A stretch of 64,000 bases of DNA from Chloranthus sessilifolius (lineage: Eukaryota; Streptophyta; Magnoliopsida; Chloranthales; Chloranthaceae): the NCBI GenBank assembly GCA_021018995.1, contig CM037586.1, forward strand, positions 145,618,060 through 145,682,059, written 5' to 3'. Under the pieces are notes generated by a model. That model did no database searches and had not been told where the DNA came from. It saw only the letters and a program-made list of their open reading frames with translations. This document shows, piece after piece, positions 56,272 to 64,000 of the stretch. Both the position numbers and the translations under genes were made by a program. Within the stretch, counting starts at the first letter, position 1. The number at the start of each line of letters is the position of its first letter.

Positions 56272-57881
56272 ATGCCGCCCAAAACCTGGTTGTCTTCGAA
56301 GAAGGCGACCTCTAAGCTCCCGGTTCGGCGTAAGAACGCCGCACCACCACCACCTACCCCATCACCGGTGAGGACTCAATCACCGTCGGCATCGGAGACC
56401 ACCTCCGGTTCGACAAGCGCACCCTAGCGCGAGTCTTCACGCGAGTCCACACCCATGCCGCCACCACCCACCAACGTCCTTCAACCTAATGAGTGGTGGG
56501 AGGCCAAGACATTCAAGGTCGAGTACATCATCGACCCAACCCTATTTACAAATCCCGATGTGCCGGGCGAGACCCAATGGGCTCGTAACTACCTTACCAA
56601 TGCCGGTCTCGGCAATATCTTAAAGCCAATCCGGGGTTCCTACTACCCTAGATTAGTTCGATTGTTTTACCAAGGGCTTGTGGACGGCCCGACTGATGAC
56701 GTGATCAAGACCACCATAGAGGGTTGAGAGTATATAATCACCCGTCGCCACATACACGAGGTACTCGAGTGTTTCCTCGATTTCACCCTAGAGACCACCC
56801 TCTTTCCACCCTTCGAGGAAGAGGTTAAATTTGAGGAGATCATGACCCGCATGACCAACGGGAAGAAGGGGTCGGGATCCTCCATCAAGAGGGTCGACCT
56901 TCCCCACTACATGTGGATGCTTGATTCCATAATCAAGTGTAACCTCTACCCGTTGCGGCACGACACCGAGCGGATAGATGTGGTGCAACAGGCACTGTAT
57001 GCGGCCTTTTGTGGCCGTTGGTTCGACGCGACCATGCTCATCCTAGAAGGATGAGGTATATTAAGGGCAAGTTAATGAAGGGCAACTTGAGGCCTAAGGA
57101 GAAAATGCCGTATGCTCGGTTGATCTCGAGCATGTTGGAGTGTTACTCCAACGCTCCCGAGTATGCGGTATCGCCCCACGAGGTGCGGGCAACGGACCGA
57201 GTGAAGACGTTTTCGAAGTCTTCATGGATCCGTAATTACAATTTATTGAAGCGGACCCTACCAGCTCCGGGTCACGCACCAGCAGCAGCAGTAGCACCCC
57301 CACCACCCCCACCACCACATCCGGACCCACCCATGGGTGGGGCACACCCGGTCGAGCCATCAGTGGAGAGGGCTACCTCTCATACCACAGCCTCATCGAC
57401 ACCGCCAGCTCACTCCGTGCCTGCTACACCCACATCATCCTACCGCCGGCGTGCAGCTCCATCCGGTACTACCGTCGAGGAGGTGTTGGCACGCATGGAG
57501 GCCAACAACGAGCGGATGAACCGGAGGATGGACTTCCTTATGTTCCATACCCTCCGCTACATCTACCCGTTGGACTACTAGCGATACCTCGCTCAGGAGG
57601 AGGAGTGGACTGTGGGACGGACCGCCTTCCACAGAGGTCTCGTCTTTCATTCGACCATCGCGACTACCGGTGCTGGTCCTTCCACTTCTACATCAGCTCC
57701 ACCGATCGAGACGCCGCAGTCACAGCAGCCGCCGCTACCTCCGACCACCCAGCCAGCACAGACTTCACCACCGCAGACCAGCCAGCCAGTTCCAGCAGAC
57801 CCGCCAGCCCCCATAGCTCCATCAGCTCAGATGGAGCAGCCTGCTCCAGCACCGGACCAGCCTGACGAGGGGACAGCCTGA
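56272..57881 (+). pseudogene. Additional 3' ORF (aORF) of element B, plant-transposon-protein type
   Basis: ATG 56272 lies in a good context (AAAAATGCC). About 535 codons, broken by a TAG at 56425, a TGA at 56725, a frameshift near 57050 and a TAG at 57579. Blocks in order: basic/Pro-rich N-terminus (MPPKTWLSSKKATSK), NEWWEAKTF, YYPRLVRLFYQGLVDG (about 56640), LPHYMWMLDSIIKCNLYP (about 56900), MPYARLISSML (about 57105), WIRNYNLLKRTLP (about 57225), a Pro-rich stretch (57260-57350), a short coiled coil (EEVLARMEANNERMNRRMDF, about 57480) and a long Pro/Gln/Ala/Ser tail. The same blocks occur in the aORF of A and partly in D. Function is unknown. Confidence 0.8.
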
Positions 57882-58156
57882 GCCTTGGGGCTGCTTTACT
57901 TTATTTTGTATTTTGGTTGTATAGGAACAAATTTTGTTGTACTTTCAGTTCCATTAATGTAAACACTTGTACAAATTTTACTCAATATAAATAGTTGTTC
58001 ATTTTATACGACTGCCATTTATATGCCGTGATGTGTTTATTTATATTCCGTGTAAATTTACTGGGCCACCTCACCTACGAGTGTGGGGGGAGGGAGACCC
58101 AGACCTACGCACCTTTGGGTTATTTTCGAGGACGAAAATTCCCAAGGTGGGGAGGA
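57882..58156 (+). promoter_or_regulatory. 3' UTR, hairpin box and polypurine tract of B
   Basis: Non-coding; TTTTCGAGGACGAAAATTCC at 58123-58142 is identical to A's box, then AAGGTGGGGAGGA (58144-58156) primes plus-strand synthesis at the LTR start 58157. Box to LTR spacing is 14 bp here and 12 bp in A. Confidence 0.8.
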
Positions 58157-60746
58157 TGTAATATCCCGAAAAATCATGTTAAACAGTGACCTCAAGATCT
58201 GTGCCTGATTGGTCACAAGTTTGACCAATTAGGAGTTCAATAGCTAGCATAGAGTGTGATGAACGGATGAGATGTGATAAATTAATTGACTGTGTGGTGT
58301 GTGATGTAAATGTGAAGCCACATACACCTATCGCGGTGCATGTGCTCAACACACAAGTGAGAGGAGAGATAAAAAGGTTCAATAACCCTAAATTTGTGTT
58401 TTGGGTTGTTGAGAGAGAAGTAAAGAAGAGAGAGAGAGGAGTAAAGAAGGGTTGAGCAAGGAGTTATTATGGGTGATTGGAAGGGGGATTCAAGCATTAA
58501 AGAGACCGATTCAACACGAAGGATCCGTTCAAGCCAAAGCTGGAACCCTAGCCTTTTCAACCACTTGATTTAAATCAATTTGAGATTGATTGAAGGTAAA
58601 AATTTTTGTAGATTAAATGCATAGATTAAAAGGTTAGATTGTAGTTAGAAATGGTTTAAAGTATAGGATAAAGGCTTAGAAAAATAGAGGAAAAAGTAAG
58701 GGAAAAGATTGGGAAGAACAGCCAAAAGGGGGCTGAATCGATATTCAAGGTCGATTAATCGAAACTCAATTCGATTAATCGAGATCGGGGTCCTCTGACT
58801 TTTCAACTTCTTGGCCAAAATCGATTAATCGAAAATGAGTTTCAATTAATCAATTTTGGCCAAGAAGTTGAAAAGTCAGAGGACCCCGATCTCGATTAAT
58901 CGAATTGAGTTTCGATTAATCGACCTTGAATTTCGATTAATCAATTTGGTTATCGATTAATCGACTGGGAACCTACAGTGAACTCCAGTGGAGAAAAGAA
59001 AAGAGCTTGGAGAAATCGACTAATCGAAATGAGAGTTCGATTAATCGATTTAGAATTTCGATTAATCGATTTGGGATCGATTAATCAATTTTGGAAACTC
59101 GATTACTCGAATTGAGAATCGACTAGATAGAATGGAGAATTTCGATTAATCGATTTGAGAATTGATTAATCGATATTGAATTTTGATTAATCGATTTTGG
59201 AAATTGATTAATCGAATCAGATTCGATTAATCGATTTTGGAGTTCGATTAATCGACTGTGCCAGTTTTTGTTGACTTTTGAGTTAGACTTTAAGATTCTT
59301 GGAGGGTCTTGGACCTTCTTTATTACATCTTTAGTGATGTATTTCGCATGTTATGTGGTACCATAGGTGGTACGTGTGAGCTTGGGCACAAGGAGCCACG
59401 TGGGACCTCGATGCATGATCAAACAGAGACTTGCGGTAGGGAACACCTTGAACATGTACTTTATTTTGCAAGAGCATGTATGTAGGGATATAGAATTCAA
59501 TTCAAACTGTTTTTACTGCTTAAGAGTTTGTGAAAAGTGTGTGTGTGTGACATCAATAAGAGTAATTGTAATGAGCCATCCCCAGGGGATGAGGAAGTAA
59601 AGAGATAAGAGCATCAGGTGTGATGCAAGTGAATGGATACATCCCAGGGATGTATCCAAGATTGAATCATGTTTGATAGGGCCTAACTGATATAAGATAG
59701 CACACTTACACGGTGAATAACTATATGTAAAGTACCTGATATTGTTGTTATTTAAGGTTTGATAGGGTACCCCACCGACGTGGCGGGATATCCACGACTG
59801 ACGCGGCAGGATATCCGTGACCGATACGGCGGCAAAACCTTTGGCCAGTGCGGAGGCTTATCCGTACACAGTAAGCACACCCCAGGGGTATTGAGTTGAG
59901 ACAAGTGAAATCCCGCCACCAATCCCCAGGGGAAAGGGGCTTGGGTACTATTTGTATTCCTAGGGAATACTTTTAAAACTGTCTATATAGATGACGATGA
60001 TGGATATCTCATTGGGGCTCGATGCTATATTGCTCGGGGATTACTTAAGTTGAAAGTTTAAGTTTGCTTTAGGCCTTTTCAGCATCATTCATGAATAAGT
60101 AAAAGACATGAGTAAACTACCAGTAAAATATGATTCTTTTCAACTGTTTTTCATCAGTAACTGCATAGCCACATCATGCATGGCATATCATGAAATATAT
60201 GTGAGTGATAATTTATATGTTCAACCATGTTCTGTTCCCTATTGAGCTAGGATGTAGCTCACCCTTTAGACTATATGTCGCAGGTTAACTACTAGCAGTT
60301 GCCGAGGCTACAGGAGACGTTGACCCCGGTGAGTCGGACCTTGCACCTGGAGACGAGTTGGAGCCACCTCCTGAGGACTTCTTCTAGAGGACTCCGTTGT
60401 GCAGCTTTGAGAGTTTTGAGAGATTTTTGTATGGCTTGGTATGTCAAGCCTTGTTTTGATTAAACAATGTATATATATAGATTTGGGATAATTCTTTTGG
60501 GCGAACCATCTATGATGATTAGCTATCATCGATGGTTCGGATCGGTTCTCCTTTCATATAGAGGCATGAGGGTAGAACTGTATTTTGAGAAATGCTTATA
60601 TAGTAATTTAATTTTGCAACTTTATTTACTATTTCAATTCAATTCATTGCTTGATATACCAATGTTCCATGCATAGCTAAGGAGCACAGTCAAGATTATC
60701 GTGCTGATGGCACGGGTTTCAGGGTACCGAAATCCGGGCTGTCATA
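58157..60746 (+). repeat. 3' LTR of element B
   Basis: Starts TGTAATATCCC and ends GGGCTGTCATA (the last C of the LTR changed to T). It is 2590 bp, 58 longer than the 5' LTR: a 79-nt inverted duplication was gained and about 44 bp of palindrome units lost. Confidence 0.95.
58743..58931 (+). repeat. Perfect 79-nt inverted repeat in the 3' LTR of B
   Basis: 58743-58821 is the exact reverse complement of 58853-58931, with a 31-nt spacer. The right arm corresponds to sequence also in the 5' LTR (about 48150-48225); the left arm is extra. Each arm contains two TCGATTAATCGA palindromes. Confidence 0.95.
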
Positions 60747-60751
60747 ATACG

Positions 60752-61330
60752 GGAGCACATTTTAAGAATGAGTGGCATGATGACTCAATTGAAGGAAATG
60801 GAAATGAGTTTTTTTGAGGATTATCTTGTTCATTTCATTATGACTTTTCTTCCTACACAATTTGGCCCGTTCAAGATTAATTATAATACACAAAAAGAGA
60901 AATGAAAGATGAACGAGCTAATCGCTCACTGTGTTTAAAAAGAAGAAAGACTTCAGGCTTAAAAACCTGAAAGTCCTCATTACGCCGCTCTTGGACGATC
61001 GAAAAGAAATTTTAAGAAAAAGAAGGGATCATATAAAGAAAAGAACGTGAAAGCTTCTCCATCGAAAATCAAATAAGGAGAAGCTAGTGGATCTACTTCT
61101 AGTATCAAGTGTCACTTCTGTAAGAGGAAGGGACACATCAAGAAGAATTATAAGAAATACAGAGATTGGCTAGTTAAGGAAGGTAATAGCCTAATCTTTG
61201 TGTATTTTAAATCACTTTATATTGATGCTTCACACAATACTTGGTGGATAGATTTTGGTGTAACTATTCACATAAGTAATTCAATGCAGGGATTTCGATC
61301 CATCAGGAAGCTAAGTAAAGATTAATTAAC
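60752..61330 (+). pseudogene. gag: gag C-terminal part and protease start of copia element G
   Basis: It continues the gag of 47135-47516 after the target duplication: MSGMMTQLKEMEMSFFEDYL (about 60770), FKINYNTQKEK (about 60870), then a Lys-rich linker and a zinc knuckle CHFCKRKGHIKKN-Y (about 61112; the last Cys reads Tyr). Protease opens at WWIDFGVTIHIS (about 61242; D-F-G for D-S-G). Stops at 60904 and others break it. Confidence 0.8.
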
Positions 61331-62993
61331 CATTAAACTCAGAAATGGAGTAGAAGCAGACGTGGAGGCCATTGGGACTCTCCGTCTTATTTTAGATAGT
61401 AGTTTTATTTTAGATTTAGTTGATACTATTTATGTTCCAAGTATCACTAGAAACCTTATATCTATTTCTAAATTGGATTCCTTAGATTTTGAATTTAAAT
61501 TTGGACATAATATTTTTACTCTATTATTTGATTTCGATATTGTGGGTGGTTGCATATTAGTGGGCAATCTTTATCAGTTGAACTTGGATTCATCTTATGC
61601 CCAATCGTTAGTTTCTATGTATGTGGATGATAAAGTTAGTAAGAAATAAAAATGAGCAGTCAACAATTTGTCCATTTATGGCATAAATATTTAGGGCATA
61701 TATCTAAGGATAGAATGGAGAAGCTAATTAAAGATGATATAATCGATGCGCTTGATTTCTTTGATTTCAATACTTGTGTTAATTGCTTTAAAGGAAAACT
61801 CACAAAGACTAATAAGAAATGAGCTATCAGGAGCACGAGTTTACTGGATATATTCCACACTGATATTTATGAACCGTTTCTAACTCCTGCTATTGGTGAC
61901 CAAAAGTATTTTATTACCTTTACTGATGATTATTCTAGTTTTGGTTATATATTTCTCATCCATGAGAAATTTGAGGCCCTGGATATGTTTAAAATCTATA
62001 AAGCTGAAGTTGAGTTACAACTCAATTCAAAGATTAAAATTGTGAGATCTGATAGAGGTGGAGAGTACTATAGTAGATACTCTGAAACAGGTCACAATCT
62101 AGGACCATTCGCCCTATATCTATAAGAGGATGGCATTATTATTCAATACACCATGTCGGGAATACTTGAACAGAATGGTATAGCTGGGCGATGAAATCGT
62201 ACTCTTATAGATATGGTGAGAAGCATGTTGTGCAACTCTAAGTTGCCTATGTTCTTGTGGGGAGAAACCTTAAAAATAGTGGTGCATATCTTGAATTAGG
62301 TTCCTAGTAAGATTATTCTCAAAACTTCTTATGAGCTATGGGTAGAACGAAAATTGACTTTAGAATATTTACACATTTGAGACTGTTTGGCTGAAGCAAA
62401 GGTGTACAACCCACAATTAAGAAAATTGGGTCCTAAAATTATAAGTTGTCATTTCATTGGTTATCCTGATAGGCCAAAAGGCTACAGATTTTATTGCCCC
62501 ACTCATAGTACTCGGATTGTTGAGACTAGATATGTGAAATTCTTTGAGGATTGTGAGAATAGTGGGAGTATTGAGTCTAGGAAAATCACTTTGAGGAGAA
62601 TCAGGTTATAATTCCTATCCCTTTTATTCAAGAAAAAGTGCCACCAACACCAGTTATTTACGTAAGTGTTGATGCACCTGTGACTATGCCTAGTGAAACA
62701 CCCCACATTGAGGAGGTTCTTGCTCTTATGGTGATCGCTAATGATTAACCATTACGTTGATCAGAGAGAGCAAAGAAGCCAACTATTTCTGATGACTATA
62801 TAGTCTACCTAAATGAGAGTGAGTATGATTTCGAAAAAGAATCAGATCCTGTTTCCTTTAGCCAAGCCATGAAGAGCGAAAAATCCACTCAATGGCTCGA
62901 AGCCATGAAAGATAATTTGGAATCAATGAAATATAACTCGGTCTGAGATCTTTGCAAGTTACCTGAAGGAGTTAAACTTATAAGTTGTAAATG
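61331..62993 (+). pseudogene. pol: Protease, integrase and RT start of copia element G
   Basis: The open frame 61362-61649 has YVPSITRNLISISKLD, the copia protease/pre-integrase block. Integrase: LWHKYLGHIS and CVNCFKGK (His/Cys, about 61675-61800), DIFHTDIYEPF (Asp, about 61850), VRSDRGGEY (Asp, about 62043) and Glu expected near GILEQNGIAGR (about 62157). HFIGYPDRPKGYRFYCPTHS (about 62450) ends integrase. RT begins at SFSQAMKSEKSTQWLEAMKD (about 62858) and is cut at 62993 by the LTR of F. Many stops are present. Confidence 0.8.
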
Positions 62994-64000
62994 TGTGATG
63001 ACCCGACTTTTCCAATCCTTAAAGGTATAGGAAAGGCCGGTTCATCAACTTATTGATTTCTCAATAAGCCGTAACAAACAGAAGCCCGCAACTTAAGCAT
63101 AAGTCAAAAACAGAGGCATAGCAAAAATAAGCAAGAATAAAAGCTCATCAAAATAATATATCTCCCTGAGGAACCAGGAAGAAACACAGGTGATGGCCAA
63201 TCCAATACCTAAAATAGTGGTTCCTAATGATGGTTCTTCAAGTGATATCCAAAAAGACAAAATAATGGCCTAGGGCCCAATATTCAAATAATTCTAAACA
63301 AAAAGTACCAAAAGTATAAATTCAGATCAAGGAAAGAATTCCTCCGCTGGGGTCTCCAATTCCTCCTCAAGAATATAGTCGGAGTCCTCCAGATCCAGAT
63401 CTTCCGTTTCAAGTCGGGCCTCAAAGACTCGAGACCTATAGCCTGGGATCAATGCATATCTTATAGCGACCCAGTGATGGTGAAGTTTGTCATCGATGTT
63501 ATCAAACGCTATTACCGCTAATACGCAACTGAACGAAGTACAATAAAAGATGCATAGATGTCTAAATTCTAGTTCTAAATTAGAAAGCCAAAAGATGATT
63601 CAATAATTATGATGTTCTGATATTTTCAAATTCTGAATTAACATGCTTCTTATCTTAAATTTATAATTTAAAAATAATCTCTCAAGTTACATACTAGCAT
63701 GAGAGCACGAGTATCACCGATGGAAAACCCTACTGACCATCGTCGTTCATGAACCATTTTTTAGAAGTGCAACTAACCCCTACGTAATGAGAGAAACTTG
63801 CGCCAAATAGAATTACCGTCAACACGGTTGGTAGGATCTAGGATTTCGTTCGTATGTGCCTCAAGTCAAATGCAATGCTAAACATATCATATGTTATATA
63901 ATTAATATATTTTTCAGATTTTCAGAGTTCTGATTCAAAGTTCACATTCAAAGATGAGGTTCGAAAGTTTAAATTTCTGAGTTTTTATATCAAAGTTTCA
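62994..64000 (-). repeat. Element F: LTR of a Tekay-like element (minus strand), truncated by the window
   Basis: Plus-strand start TGTGATGACCCGAC breaks the RT of G. On the minus strand, a frame ending at 63327 gives DSDYILEEELETPAEEFFP, matching the peptide tail in B's LTRs, so the LTR is read as minus strand and 62994 as its 3' end. If so, this is the 3' LTR and the rest of F lies beyond the window. Family assignment is tentative. Confidence 0.55.

Larger units (their letters stand above)
47517..60746 (+). mobile_element. Element B: complete Tekay-like chromovirus with aORF
   Basis: LTRs 47517-50048 and 58157-60746 with a perfect 5-bp duplication ATACG (47512-47516 and 60747-60751). The inside holds a primer site, gag, protease, RT, RNase H, integrase, chromodomain, a 700-bp palindrome array, a promoter-like segment, an aORF, the conserved hairpin box and the polypurine tract. 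Domain order and motifs fit Tekay/Del chromoviruses. It is split-inserted into the gag of copia element G. Every protein is broken, but LTRs remain similar apart from one inverted duplication and one deletion. Confidence 0.95.

Overview
This window is plant nuclear DNA, read from its content: it is almost wholly nested transposable elements, with Ty3/gypsy elements (Tekay-like chromoviruses and Athila-like), Ty1/copia elements (including a Sirevirus-like LTR), LINE remnants, and MULE-, hAT- and CACTA-type non-autonomous DNA elements. The sequence alone does not fix the species. No intact host gene, rRNA or tRNA gene is visible. Nearly every coding region is broken by stops and frameshifts.

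Layout. 1-5540: 3' half of a Tekay-like element (A) with RNase H, integrase, chromodomain, an additional 3' ORF (aORF) and the 3' LTR. 5541-10353: MULE/MITE pieces, purine-rich and palindromic repeats and a probable LTR end. 10355-12240: start of an aORF (minus), a Sirevirus-like 3' LTR (minus) and a LINE remnant (minus). 12300-16560: minus-strand element D with an Athila-like gag and an aORF but no pol. 16561-17911 and 29905-30607: pieces of a gene with a Ulp1-like (C48) protease domain, split by a complete Athila-like element C (17917-29904, target duplication CCTGC). 30608-33650: GAAGCG-type repeats, a small hairpin MITE and microsatellites. 33665-35256: LINE 3' end with a poly(A) tail. 35419-37268: MULE-like element (perfect 9-bp duplication) holding two fold-backs and a 4 x 90-bp tandem array. 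37600-38167: hAT-like element (perfect 8-bp duplication). 38225-39413: MULE-like element carrying a CACTA MITE. 39692-44098: copia element E (minus, duplication TCTAC) coding only for gag. 47135-62993: copia element G, split in gag by the complete Tekay-like element B (47517-60746, duplication ATACG) and in reverse transcriptase by the LTR of element F (62994 to the window end).

The most interesting pattern is a recurring module. A, B and D carry related aORFs (shared YPRLV[KR]LF block, Pro-rich tail). In each, the spacer just upstream of the aORF holds short self-complementary repeats whose sequence differs between elements: TTGATCGATCAA in A, TCGATTAATCGA in B, and GATCGTAA/TTACGATC in D. 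In B the array runs into a TATA box and a CT-rich leader, so the aORF may have its own promoter. B carries the same 12-mer in its LTRs; C and the Sirevirus-like LTR carry other palindromes. A and B also each contain a frame-preserving GT-AG intron at a different place (integrase in A, gag/protease boundary in B). These statements come from reading the sequence; family names rest on recognised motifs, not on searches.
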